Shown here: positions 13,901-33,200 of the stretch, in pieces
Numbering within the stretch: position 1 is the first letter of the stretch
How the letters are laid out: every line of letters starts with the position of its first letter
NCBI GenBank assembly: GCA_964036295.1
Contig: OZ038466.1
Location: 16,402,001-16,466,000 of the forward strand
Direction: 5' to 3'
Origin: Plumapathes pennacea
Taxonomy: Eukaryota; Cnidaria; Anthozoa; Antipatharia; Myriopathidae
DNA: 64,000 nucleotides
Translations under genes and position numbers: made by a program
Notes under the pieces: generated by a model
The model's input: the letters and a program-made list of their open reading frames with translations, nothing else
Told to the model about the DNA's origin: nothing
Database searches by the model: none

Positions 13901-15215
13901 GCATGATTCTGTTTACCCTGAGCTGTAGCTCTAATTCACATGTGTACAGGCTAGTACTGCATGCATGGCAAGCTTTTAATATTTATTTTTTCTATCTTAT
14001 CAAAGTGTCTTATTTTAGTTTCAGCAAAAATTTTGTTGACTAAATTTATATATCAGGGAATTGATGCCATAGAGTCAATTTTGCATGACTGTCAAAAGTA
14101 TATATTAATCATGTGTTTGTTTTGATTTTGCATTTGCTAAGTTTCCTATTGGTCCTAACAAGTTTAGAAGCATAATCATTCTTGGCCAATCAAGAGCAAA
14201 AGCAAAACCTCAGGTTGTGATATATTCTCATGCAAGAAAGCAAGTGGCGATGGCGTACTGTTCTCACCCTGCTGATTGAATAGGAAACCAATAGTACATG
14301 GTTTTGGTTTGGTTTTGCTTGTGCTTCTAATTGGACCAACATGATTTTGTTCCCCTCATTGGCCAGGCTCTCTGATTTCTTTGGTTTTGGTTTTTGATAG
14401 TTGTCCAAAAAGTACTCTAACACTCAAGGACACAATTTTATGGTATATGGTGGCATAGTAAATGTAACATACATGTACTGTAGTTTGTATAGTAATACAG
14501 GCAACACCTAATTGGACACCCCTCTAAGACAGACACCCCTTAGGAGCTGTCCCTGGCATTTCTTCAGTCATTTACTCTAACTGAACTCTCTTTAAGATGG
14601 ACACAAAATGAACAGTTGGAACTGGTCTCAAGAGTGTCCATCTTCAGAGAGTTGACTGTATTTTTTTCGCACTTATTAATTTGCACTAGCTGGTTTATCC
14701 ATGCATGCATTTGCACCTCTGATCTGTGAGAGCTGAGTACACAATGCACGCATTTTCTTTACAGATCAGATTCTAGGAGAACGATCACTATCAATATTTA
14801 TATGTCAACAATGCTACAATTTCCACTGATTATCTAAAAAATGTCGTCAATCTCAATGGCTCATGGCAAATATTGGCTGTTTGATTCAAAATTTGCTTTT
14901 AACCTTTACACATGATGGCTGGTTTCTCTGGAATTGTGAGTCTGTTGAGTGTTGCATGTGCTAGATCGCGCGAGTTTCTTTTCATCGTCGCATCACACAC
15001 GATCATACTACGAAGGGTTTTAATAAAATTGTACTTCCCTCGTTGTATTTTTCCGCAATGTAAATATAGATCGAACGAATGTTTACCCAGCTCACTAAAT
15101 CATGCATTTTAATGCATTTACGATAAACTTGCGATGGTAAAATGAACAAGCGCTAAGTGAATATCTGCAAGCCCACCTACCTCAGATTCTTGATCGGATC
15201 CGATTCCAACGCCAT
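7995..15215 (-). CDS. Acid-sphingomyelinase-like metallophosphoesterase, type II membrane protein
   Basis: Exons (5' to 3'): 15181-15215, 12610-13094, 9853-10167, 9105-9276, 8793-8887, 8304-8558, 7995-8266. They join in frame to 542 aa. The start ATG at 15213-15215 has G at -3 and +4, and its short exon splices in frame to the next. Residues about 54-74 form one hydrophobic span after basic residues, so a signal anchor is likely. Metallophosphoesterase motifs follow in order: DFH (107-109), FTGD (D175), GNND (216-219), SHIPPG (H332) and GHIH (372-375). The C-terminal half matches the ASMase-like extension. The family (SMPD1, SMPDL3A/B, yeast Ppn1) hydrolyses phosphodiester or phosphoanhydride bonds in lysosome, vacuole or extracellular space. 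The usual catalytic His of GNH is Asn here, and the anchor plus this motif point towards the endopolyphosphatase-type branch rather than sphingomyelinase. The exact substrate is unknown. The gene is head-to-head with FGGY. Confidence 0.85.
10808..11989. mobile_element. 1.18 kb non-autonomous DNA transposon with eight copies of a 14-bp motif
   Basis: The ends are inverted repeats reading GGGTCATTCCRCAGTATTT, flanked on both sides by TTAT (10804-10807 and 11990-11993), a likely 4-bp target-site duplication. Inside, GTTACGGAGGGGAA occurs at 10833 (one mismatch), 11001, 11199 and 11631 on the plus strand and at 11427, 11444, 11464 and 11795 on the minus strand. No transposase frame is present. 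The element sits in the second intron of the phosphoesterase gene. The superfamily is not assigned. Confidence 0.8.
12015..12112. repeat. 12-bp tandem repeat and poly(G) tract
   Basis: At about 12015-12050 the unit TGTAATGTATTC is repeated three times, immediately after the transposon. A G-rich run with one long G homopolymer follows (about 12080-12112), which could form a G-quadruplex or be hard to sequence accurately. Confidence 0.7.
14070..14419. mobile_element. MITE family B, copy 1
   Basis: This copy of a 280-350 bp element lies in intron 1 of the phosphoesterase gene. The ends are degenerate inverted repeats related to TAGAGCCGTTTTC and GACTGTCGAAA, and the interior has TTGGTTTTGGTTTT and TTGGCCAATCAAGAGCAA blocks shared with the other copies (15980, about 25550, 39078, 57082). 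No coding capacity. Confidence 0.7.
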
Positions 15216-15375
15216 ATCAAATTTCGGTCATAAGAGGCTTCAGCTATCACGGAAAAAAACTTCCCGGATGCAATCTTCTTGACCCGTTCGAGGTTCCTCG
15301 TTTCCAGTCTCTGATTCATAAAGTTGTGCACGGTCAAGGTGGTGGCTTGGCTGCTAGCTCAGCTGATATTGCGGA
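15216..15375. promoter_or_regulatory. Compact bidirectional promoter between two divergent genes
   Basis: Only 160 bp separate the ATG of the minus-strand phosphoesterase (15213-15215) from the ATG of plus-strand FGGY (15376-15378). Both 5' UTRs and both core promoters must lie here, or start inside the neighbour's first exon. I see no TATA box. A shared TATA-less promoter is an inference from the spacing. Confidence 0.6.
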
Positions 15376-22416
<7,041 letters not shown>

Positions 22417-22475
22417 TCACGGACTGTATTCCTTCAAACGAAGACGTGCGAAGCTAAAAGACGGCCTAAACGAAT

Positions 22476-22481
22476 AATAAA
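22476..22481 (+). terminator. FGGY: FGGY poly(A) signal
   Basis: AATAAA lies 60 bp after the FGGY stop codon, in an A-rich context. It is the first canonical hexamer downstream. Confidence 0.7.
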
Positions 22482-22550
22482 GATAAAATTTAATTCGTGT
22501 TCCACTCAACCCGATGGTTGTACATGCTGCGACAAGATTCAACTGCGTGC

Positions 22551-22556
22551 TTTATT
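22551..22556 (-). terminator. USP24: USP24 poly(A) signal
   Basis: TTTATT on the plus strand is AATAAA on the minus strand, about 890 bp beyond the USP24 stop. Its position next to the FGGY signal would make the two transcripts end tail-to-tail. Other, weaker signals cannot be excluded. Confidence 0.5.
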
Positions 22557-23445
22557 AGCGGACGAAAAGAATAAGAGTAACATAATATCGTAAGAGATAT
22601 TCAGGGTTGAAAAACACTTGGAAAGAAAGCCCTGACAAAAACAAAAAAAAACAAAAAACAAACAAACAAAACACAAAAACACGCGACCAAACAAAGAACT
22701 ATACAATAGTTATTTCTGAATAGCCTAAAAAAACACATGTTAACACCAGTTGTCAGGTCGAGTTTAGCGTTTTCGCAGATTATCAAAGGCACAGTATTTT
22801 AGCAACTCTAAAATAAAACCAGAAAAGTAGTTTTCGTATTTTTACATGCCCCCACCCCCCTTACGTTTTAATTGGTCTTCATGCAGCGTCCCAAGTGATT
22901 GACAATGACTCGTCCTGTTGTGACAAAATGTACAAATTCTTGAATTCAAGTGGCAAAATGTGAATGTCTGCACCATTCTAAACGCCACAAGTGAAATAAG
23001 TTTTAAAATACTTTTTCGTCTTGAAATATCCTGACGTACACTCGTTGAAAATTTCGGCACTGACGTCAACAAAATCAGCGTAATCACTCCAAATAAGGCT
23101 AGACGCATGCGTAGACAAAGCAAAGGCGCTGTTTCCGCCAGACGTGTACCGAAGAGCACGCATCAAAATGTTATCGTGTTCGTACTGGAGTAAGCCGAAC
23201 TGTACCACGGGTTGTCCGCTCTTCCACATGAATTTCAATGTCACGGCTTTCAGCACTGTGGCTATGACTGTTTTGCGCGATAATTTCGCTTTATGTTTAT
23301 GAATTCTTGACACACGTCGTTAAATAACTGCTATCGCTGGCACTGCGTTCTCAGGCAATTGTTCAGAAAGTTTCGCCGGGGGACGTTCGCCTCGGGTCAA
23401 CATGTAACGACGTGAAGCTGCCCGCCAATCCCTCCCCGTCACACT
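22557..23445 (-). other. USP24: Probable USP24 3' UTR
   Basis: No intron or foreign gene is apparent between the USP24 stop (23446-23448) and the AATAAA at 22551. Open frames here on the minus strand lack any recognisable domain. Confidence 0.5.
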
Positions 23446-26400
23446 TCATAACTCTCTGTCCCAGTCTTCACTCTCGATTTTCAGGCTCGAATACTCCAGG
23501 TTCTCGGTCGACTGGACTTCGCCATCCTTCGCCTCAAGTTCGGTGAGAAGGGCCGTGGCTTCGGCTAGAGTATCAGCAGCGCTCGAGGTCCGCTGGAATG
23601 TTCGGCTGGTCGAGTATTCGTTGGAGGTGCTGGTGTGCGGTGTCCAGTAGTGTTCGTTCATCTTCTTCTTGAGCCAGTTAATGGCCCACTGCCAGCGAGA
23701 CGAGTTCTGTAACAAGTATTCCTTTGCTTGGGGACACTTGTTGGCCAGATTCACAAGGAACTTGATGCACTGGTAGGCCCGCCGGCTGTCCGTCGTATTG
23801 CTGGCCTTGATCACAGCTGCAAGAAATAGACAGACTTCATAGTAAAATGCGAAGCTCAAAACGACTTTCGCTTATTTGAAAAACTTCACACCATTGCGTA
23901 TCCCAATAAGTTCTAGGGAAAATTTCGCTCTGGGTCCTAAGAGCACCTGCCAAAACTCCAAAAAATCTTGGAGAGAATGAATCGAGTTTATGATGTACTG
24001 TCTTTGTTCATTGGTTTGTCTAAACTGCACATTACTGCATTGGAAAATCGTAGAAACCTTTGCGCACGCGTGAGTACTCTTGCCGAGTACACACCACAGA
24101 CCATACGACCTCAAACATCTCAAACAATAAAGTTCGTCATCTTGTTTCAGAAAAACTTCAGACAAAAAACAACAACAAAAAATCTCAATAAGGAAAACGT
24201 ACTTTTTGGTTAAATTTTGGAAGTAAGCCTTTAACATAAAGACCTTTCGAATAAGCAAATGTCGCCTTTTGGCCTTCAGCGGAAATACTCTTGCACTCTC
24301 CAGACAAAACCTCTAACCTCTAACCTCTAACCTCAAACTATGAAGCGAGGCTTACCTAGTACACCGTCCCCTTGCTCATCAGCGACACACTTAATACGCA
24401 GAAGCTGCAGGGGATCCTCTATCATCTGATGAACGCAACACAGCACTCGGTCAGTGAACATTGAATACAACAAACACTACTTCATGTAAGACCCACGTGA
24501 AAGTCCTGCAGGCTGATAATAGTGCGCACACTCACCAGAAGCTCCTGTAGCGTCACAAACAAGCTTTTCATGTCATTTGCAGGAACAGTGGCTTGAAGAG
24601 TCTACAAGAAATCATCGATAACAGATTAACCCTTCTGAGCTCAAAATAGGATTATCTCGAGACTACAAGAATGAGTTGTATGTGATGTAGCGAGAATTGA
24701 TAGTCCAGCCAGCTATCATCTGAGCAAACTATCAAGTGGCAAATTCTCCATACTGTGTGGTACATATACGGTGAGAGACTTAAGGAGAAACTTGAAGTTG
24801 ATCACTCTAAAGAGTAAAAAACTCTTGGCAATCCCCTTGCGTTTTGGTGGGAAATGTAAAACAAAAAACAAAACAAGAAAAAAGGAGACTGGTTTGTTTT
24901 CTAGCACAAAAAAACAATCGATGGGAAATCTAATAAAACGAGTCGGGTAGAAATGGATTGCTAATATTGCTTTAGCCGAAAATGGCAGTTGAGAGGCCCA
25001 TTAACCCTTTCACTCCCAAGAGTGACCAACTTCACTTTCCTCTTTCAGTTTCTCACCAGAAATATATCATACAGTAATGAGAACTTTGCTCTTGATACCT
25101 TGCTAATATTACAGCAGATTGAACTATCAATTCTCACTACACATCACCCATACATTTCCTCTTAAAAAGTTGGGAGAATATGCATTTCGATCTTGGGAGT
25201 GAAAGGGTTAAACGAGGGTTACAAAAGTAGTGTCGACTAAGAAAATTAGTGACTACACTTATTCGTTAAATACTTTTTACACAAAGAACAAGTGGTGTTA
25301 ACAATCTCTCAACGCCAACGAATCACTTGAAGGGTTTGTGCGGCATCGACTCACCTTGATGTTCTGCAGAACTTTTAATGAAAACGTCTCGTTGCACCAG
25401 CTGCAGTGGATGAATGCGTTCGTGATCTGACGGGATGTGTCCGCCACGTCACAAATGGCAGAGGCGAGCTGTAATGCAAACAACAACAAACAAACAGGAA
25501 ACCTAAATCGGTTTTTGTTTATAAAACCAAACCTAAAGTTATCACAGCATCGGTCTTAAAAGTCCGATTGCAAGCCAGGGTGATGAAAACATTCTTCTGC
25601 TGATTTTTGATTGGTTCAAAAACTTTAAATTTTATTCTTGGCCAATCAGGAATAAAAGCAAAACTCAACTGTGATCGGCTCAAGCAATCAAGCAAGTGGA
25701 AGTTGCGTTTTCTCGCGCTGTTTATTGGCCTCTAAAGTGTTTCTTATATAGTCTTTCAGCACTGCAATTATGTTGGTTTTGGTTTCCGAAAGTCGTCCGA
25801 AAACTGCTCTATGCAGCTTATGAACACATTACCTCTCTGATGAATCGCCCGTTATTTGTTCCGGACACCGCATTCTCCATTTCCTCCGGCATCCTGATCA
25901 GTGACTCCCCCCAGCCCACTTCAGTCAACATCGGTCGCGGAGACCTGGGCTCTACGGTATTGGATGAAACTACCGTCAAAATACAGATGTATCAGAATGT
26001 CTCACTACACCCACACGCACGCGCACATTTACACACAAAGCCACGTCCACATATTCCTTTCGATTAACGTCCCAGGCAACTGTTTCAATACGATTTACAA
26101 GTTTTTGACACCAAAAATGCCTGTTTGTGCAGCTCCTGGTGATCAATGTATGCCGGAAGTAGAAAAAGATATACCCGAAAGAGGTATCTGGAAACCGGAA
26201 GTTAACCGCAAAAGCACGAGGTCACGTGACTTGTGGCAAGCAATACTAACAAGCGTAATCACACTCATGAGCACTTACCAATGGTAAGCTGCGACGACAC
26301 GTCACATGAACACACGAAAAAAGCCAGAGTTGTATAGAGATGGGTGAATTCCTGGGTTTGGATTGAGCTCCAGCGCCGACCAGACATCTACAAAGGAGAC

Positions 26401-29400
26401 ATGAATGGCTCAATAACTCAGGATGACACAGAAAAACGCGCACAATGAAACCAGTGCGGAGATTGCAATCACGAGACTGCTTTACGTACGTTGTCCAGAT
26501 AAGGTCCAACAAGGAAGAAGAGCAACCTTTGAAATGCTCCACGAGATATTAAATGCATACAAGTCTTGTGACTCTGCAAGAATAATAACGGCATGACGGC
26601 TGCGTTAGTAACAACAAACCTCTCTTAGGTCCATCTCTCTTACTATAGCTTTGGTTTGATCAGTTCGGAGGCTTAGATATGTTTAGCTCCAAAATCTTTT
26701 AACTCGATCTCACCGGATCGGACCCACTATAAAATAAGATACTCTGTACGGGAGCTTTTAAACATGCTGACATCACATCAGTTAAAATGGAAGCCAATGA
26801 GCTGTGATCATAATCTTTAAAGTTCATCCAAAATGTCCGCCATGACGTCACATAGAAAAGCCAAACGTAGGCAACTCGCACAGCGCTAACATACCATGGT
26901 GGCATATTTGTTTATGATCCAGAAGAACTCGGAACAGTACTTGTGATTGTCGACCACATCCCTGTCGCACATTGCGAGCAATACCTCCACAAGGTAATTC
27001 ACTGAGCCCTGCTCCTGAGGAGGAATAGTGAAAGTATGTGTAACATGTCAATCAAAACTTGGTCTCCAGTGGCAAATGCCAGGGCCTTGTTTGCCAAGTA
27101 AAAACTCTAGCACCCGGGAATACGCGTTAATAGCAATAGGAATAACTTAATTTTCCTTGCTATTAATGCCTACATCCACATCCACATTGAGTAGTACAAA
27201 TAAACATGTACACATCTTACAAACAATATCAGAACAATAGGCTAGAGACCGTTCACACTGGACAACTACAGTCTAAAACAAAAATGTCGGGACAGCATCA
27301 CTGGCTTTGTGCCTGTCATACGGCAATAACACGTCCCCTCCCGCTTCAATGTTGGAAAGAGGAGAACATAAAACAAATTGTGCGTGCGTTGTCAAGTTTA
27401 TGTCTTCAGCAATGTCGAGGGCATCGAATCTGTGAGCTGAGAGCCGCTCAACATAGGTGTCCTACATCATTTTGCCTTAAATTGTAGGTCAACCTGAGAT
27501 CAATCAGATCAAGTGTGAGCCAACAGTAAACAGCTGGGGCTTTGTTCGAGCCCGGCATTTGCACTAAAGTGGAATCGATCCGAAATGGTATTGAGGACAG
27601 TACCAGAACATATTGGCGTGCGCCAAACTGTCGAAAAATCAGTTTGATCTAAGCTTCGACTGCTCACTTGGCTCACTTTCTTAGCCTGGATCGACCTCAG
27701 ATCAATCTAATCTACTTGGCAATCGCAATACCGAGCTCTAATAAACCCAACTTCAGTGGTCTCAGTGTGCACGGGGCCGTAAACATTTCCAGACAACTCC
27801 GAGCGTTTCCTCAGTCGTTATGGTTGGTAATTCTTGTGCACATTACGGTAATTTATTTTTGTGTGCGCACTCTTTTTTTTTTTTTTTTTTTTGTGGTAAA
27901 CGCAGGACACTTACTGGATTGCCGCCATGAGAAATGAAACTCTCGAACGTGAATCCAAGAATCCTGGCAAAGGCGAACCGCACTTCCTGCGACGGACACT
28001 CCAACAGAAAAGGTCTGCCGTAAGGAAAGAGTCAATGAGTAATTTAAGTGTTTGATACAAGGATTTACTGCACTTAATTAACGGAAAAGGTTGATTTAGT
28101 GGTCACTTTCATACCTAGAAATTCAAGAAATTCTCCGTGTATTTACAGTACGACCGACCCGACGTACTGTAGCCTTTGACTATATTATATTTAACAAATG
28201 GCCAGTACATCGTATACAGTTCAACCAACTTAATTTAGTACTTGAATACACCGAGAGGGAGATCCAAACCGATTTACACCGGTTTACGGAAACAAACTAA
28301 ATTTCGAAATTTAGTTCTCACCCTCGGGGAAGTTGAATCTCAAAAACAACCCAGCGAGGATGCTCCCGAAATCGCTCAGAAGCTCGCACCTACGGCACGT
28401 TCACATTTGGAAAACGATCATATTTTCTCCTGGTTCCGCCCGTGATGTGTAAAGCCTTGTCCTCACTAGCGCATAAGCATAAGAATAAGAGAGCGACAGT
28501 GGCGACATAAGCATCAGGATCAAACACGTCCGTTCCCTATGCTTATGTCGCCACTGTCGCTCTCTTGTGCTAATGCTTATGCTTATGCTTATGCGCTAGT
28601 GAAAACCAGCCTTAATGATCAGTAGCTCGTATGAAGTCCAACCGACCTGATATAGCCCTTGCCTCTGTCACCAGCCAGGAAATTAACAAACCACATGCAT
28701 GCGCTGTGGTTATTCTTCATCAGTCTCCCGACACAAGAACACCACTCATTCGTGTGAACCCTGCCAAAAGCGTGTGGAAGAGGAGGGAGGGGAGGGTGAA
28801 TTCAGCAACAATTGATTATCGTGTGAAATAATCTTAATTCTGGGCCCAGTTGTTGAAAGCTCGATTAAGCTAATCCAAAATTAACCAAATATATATATCT
28901 TTCTCTCAGTGGTGAGTAAAATGCTAAGTTTTGGTCAAAATCCAAACCGAAGAGCTTGTTTTAGTCAAAACTTTTCAAATGCACTTTGTTTGAGAGAAAA
29001 ATGTCATAGCCAGTACCCAAATTGGTTGCATAAGATGCACTGGAAATGTTGCCTTAAATATACCTTTAAATAGACCCTTTTCTCAAGGTTGCGCGCGCAT
29101 CCTAGCTTGACGGGCCACAACCATCGATATGAGAATTGTTTAGAAAACAAAGCTCACTATAGCTGATCAACTCAAGCAATAGTGCAGCATGATGCATTTA
29201 CATCGAGGCTGAGCACAGTCCGCCGTGAAAGAAAGCTAAAACTTGAATTTGAAAGTCTTGACCCGTCAAGCTTGGATGCGCACGCAACCTTGGGAAAATG
29301 GCCTATATACCGTAACATGATAGAATGGAGTTGGTTGTGGTAATCTGACGTACCTTAACTTTTTGGTTGTTCTGAAGTAAGTGTTAAAGAGGAACTGAAC

Positions 29401-30234
29401 AGCCAGCTGAAGACTGCAAACAGGTATGACGGCCTGCTCATCGATAGCGTGGACTCTCTGCCAAAAAATGCGCAAAACTCAGCAAACAATAACAGCGAAA
29501 GCGACAGTAACAGCCCACATACAACAAATGGCTAACTCAAGATAACTTGCTATGTGAACGCTTGGGCCGTGAAAAAAATGCGCAAAAGGGACTGACATCA
29601 AAAACAACAACAATAGTGACAGCTGACATACAACAAACGGCTATGATAAACAACAACAGCGAAAGGTGAAGTACAGCAAAACTCCCCCTCCCTCCCCACG
29701 TTATGGGAATTATCTCACAACTCCTTGTCCTGAGTTCCATAAGCAACACACAACTCTGAGAAACAGTCCAACCAAGACCTCCCAGTGACACCGGGCAAGT
29801 CAAAACAATGGAATGGACTCGTGACTTACCGCATTACACGACGCCAAATTGAGAATAAACTTGAAGTAATCTGCATTATACACGTCACGATTCTGCATGA
29901 ACTGGAGGTTTTCTGCGTGTACCTGCAAAACGGAAGGAAACAAGAAGTTGCAGAGGAAACTCGTGTGTGCATTTATTAGCCATTTATCTGTACATCAGAC
30001 CCACTACGCAAAGAAGGACTCAATATCTCGATTCGTGTATGAACGCAAGAGGTATGTGGGCAGAACAAGCTACTGACCATCCTGTGTATACTGGCCGGCA
30101 TCATGTCCTTGAAGATGCCCTTTCTCTCGCCCTTCTGTACCAGGGCCGTGAGCTGACTCAGACCGTCTGTCCGAGTGGGGGACGGGGGACCACTCGAGGA
30201 AATGGAGGACGAAGACGGCGATGGAGGACCAGAC
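23446..30234 (-). CDS. USP24: USP24 exons 52-64 (C-terminal helical region)
   Basis: Exons: 30078-30234, 29830-29922, 29354-29457, 28647-28760, 27915-28014, 26895-27014, 26490-26573, 26279-26387, 25833-25951, 25355-25468, 24536-24601, 24356-24425, 23446-23816 (about residues 2038-2577). Landmarks are [36 protein letters not shown], a small exon at 28647 with [48 protein letters not shown] and the last exon with [13 protein letters not shown] and TFQRTSSA. The stop is TGA at 23446-23448. Exon 60 is the least conserved and rests mainly on frame and splice sites. Confidence 0.87.
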
Positions 30235-33200
30235 CTGAACAGAAATCATGTGAATTCGATCGGGAGTTCGAGATAGCGGGTTCTACTGTAAAAGAGACCA
30301 AAGGACAGGAAGAAGAGAAATACGAGGCGAAAAAAAGATTAAAAGAAGGAAGAAACCTGGGCTGTCTTACTTGTTTCCCTCCAATAGCGCGTCATGTCGA
30401 GTGAAGAGCCCCCTGGGTACACTCCTGGGGCTGCCCTGCGGCTTCTGAAGACTGATCGCCTCGTAGAACAACATGTAGCCACTCCAATAGCGATGGCGAG
30501 TCTCAGGATAACTCTGCACTGTGAAGACGACAAAAGCAAAAAAGAGCATCAAGAAACCGCAAAGCATTTTGCATGTACAATAGAAGAATTCATTTTGAAA
30601 CGTTTACCAGGGAAAGACATATCAACACTAAAAGAATACTGTGTCAGTTTGGTGAGCAGTCGTTTGTTTGTTAGTTAGAAAGGTCGGATGGCCGAGATTG
30701 AAGACGATTTTAAACACGCGACACCAAACTTGAAATCCGAACGCTGTAGAATAAACTCCAAATAGACAGTCTTTAAAAATCCCCTGCAGTAACTGCCAAC
30801 AAGCCTTCTGACAAAGAACTAATTATTCACTAAAATATACCCTACAATTTTCTTTTTTAATTAGTACTGATAATTATTTCCTAGCAATTCGAAAACTTAA
30901 TTCTTCTGTCTTACACGCACAGTGCCCTGACATAGTCAATATTTATCTACAGCAGATCACGGAGTCTGGGCCGGGACCAGCTCGGTGCGGGCGCGCGACC
31001 TTCCCGCCAAAATAGGTGAAAATATTCCAAAAGATGTGTTTAGCACCCGCATGCCGCACGTCAGCTCACCTGTGTCGTATATCGTCGCTCTGTACGTTCC
31101 CCCGAAGCACTCTTGTTCCAAAGACTCATCAGTCATGTTGAACTCTTCCACGATCGTGTCGTTGAACTTGTACCACTTACCCACTCCGCTGTTTGTATTG
31201 TTCCTACAAAAGAAAACAGCGGTTACCCACGAGTCACGCTTTCGTGCGTTCCGATTGGTCAGTCACAAAAAGGCCACGCCATCGCAAATTTGAATAACAC
31301 CGCGAAAACACGGACGTCACTTCCGCTAGTCAGCCTTCATCGTCACTACTGTGCGCAGTAGAATCCCGAAAGCTCTAGCGCTTCACAGAGGTGCGAGGCA
31401 CCCGATGTGAAGTGGACGAACTATACATAGGTTACGAAACCTCGCACCTTTCGCAAAAAGTCAAACTTCCACTAATTCATCGTCTATGACTCAAGGCGCG
31501 TTTACACTGTTGAGAAATCGGCACGGATTGGTAAACTAAGGTACGGATCCCTGTTTTTATCCGTTGCCAAACCATATGCGTCTGTCGTCCCGGAAAAGAT
31601 ACTCTTGGCATGGTGCGTATCGTTTACACAGAAGAAATTGCCCGGGCCGTTTCATTTTTTCGTCCGAGCCGTGTCATGCTTCTCTGTAATTCCTGGTAAC
31701 TGCTTTGTCGTTTCCCTTATTCTTTGGATTAAAAATTGTCTCCTATTTTCATTTCTCGTGTCTGGCGTTTGCAAACATATATTATTCTAATTAGCAGCGG
31801 CCATGTTTGCATTCGGTCAATAAAAACCTCAGTAATCACCTCCTGTCCTTGATGAACGAATAGTAATGGCCAGCGTTGGCTTGTCCGCTATGCACTATGA
31901 CGCCCACCAGCTCGTAATTGATCTCAGGTAAATTAATAGACACGGAGCAGAGAGAGGAGGAGGAAGAGGAGATGTGAAGGTCTGTTAAGCTGCCGCTCTC
32001 ACTCTCCGTGTCCGAGTGCGGTGCCACCTGCTCCCTCCGCGACACGCCCTCTGTGGTGTAGGGCTCCATGTTCAGCAGCCAAGGGAACTGATGACACGGA
32101 ACAACAAAGACAACATGAGCGGTTTACACAAAACCTCAGGTCTGAAGCTTCAGCACAACACATTCAATGTTTGATACAAAGTTAGTCAAGAAGTATGTCA
32201 ATCGGCTAGCCAGTCAATCAATCAATCAATCAATCAATCAATTTAGTAAATTAAATAATGGTCGATCAATTATTCAGTGAAGCAGTCAATCGTGAGTCAC
32301 GCATTCATTTCTCGCCCAGTCAGTCAGTCAATCAACCAAACAATCAGCCAGCGGGCCAGCTAGCCACCGGCCAGCCAGCCAGCCAGCCAGTCAGTCAGTC
32401 AGTCAGTCAGTCAGTCAGTCAGTCAGTCAGCTAACCTTCCAGGTACTGTGGCCATCATTCTCTCTCTAAGTACTACACACCTCAAAGTGATCATCAAACT
32501 TGAGTGCTCGGCCAGCTTCCCAGTCGTAGCCAAACCGCTTGAGTTGAATTACCAGCACTGGAGGCAAGCTTTTGATACACATGCGTTTGACTGTTGTGCG
32601 CTGCACAGGAAAAAGAAATGAGGATCTTCTTACAACAGGAAAACAATCATAAACCAAGCGGAGAGAGTAAACAACTAACAATATAATGACAACGATGAAA
32701 TGACTTGAAATGACTCACACACACAACAAAATGAAATGCAAGACGATTCACACAAAGTGGGCAGTAACTGCACGCGTCACAATTAGCTTCAGATTATTTT
32801 TGCCACATAGAATGAACGTGTCAACACAGAGCGACACTGAAAACATAGTCAGGGGCACGCGACACAGCAACATGCGCGTGCAGAGCGCATCAACGCGTTA
32901 ATACTTTGCGTTATTATGTAAATGACCCTGAGACTTGAAACATGGATTCCCCATCAAGAAAAGAAAACGAGGAAAAACAGCGTACGCAACGATGGCAACA
33001 ACAATCAATCAATACATCTACACCAACGACCATACCAAAATCACAACGATAAACTGAGAAATAGAATCACAACAACACCGTCACACAAATAAGATACAAA
33101 CTGTATACACAGCTCCCTAAACATTTGCAGTTTATTCCAACTCACCCTTTCATTACACTTTTCACAAAAATAAGCGTTATCTCCTTCTAGAATCTCGCCA

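Noticed and set aside
30967..31204. Conserved-looking plus-strand frames opposite USP24 exon 50
   Set aside because: They are antisense shadows of the exon and show no family similarity.
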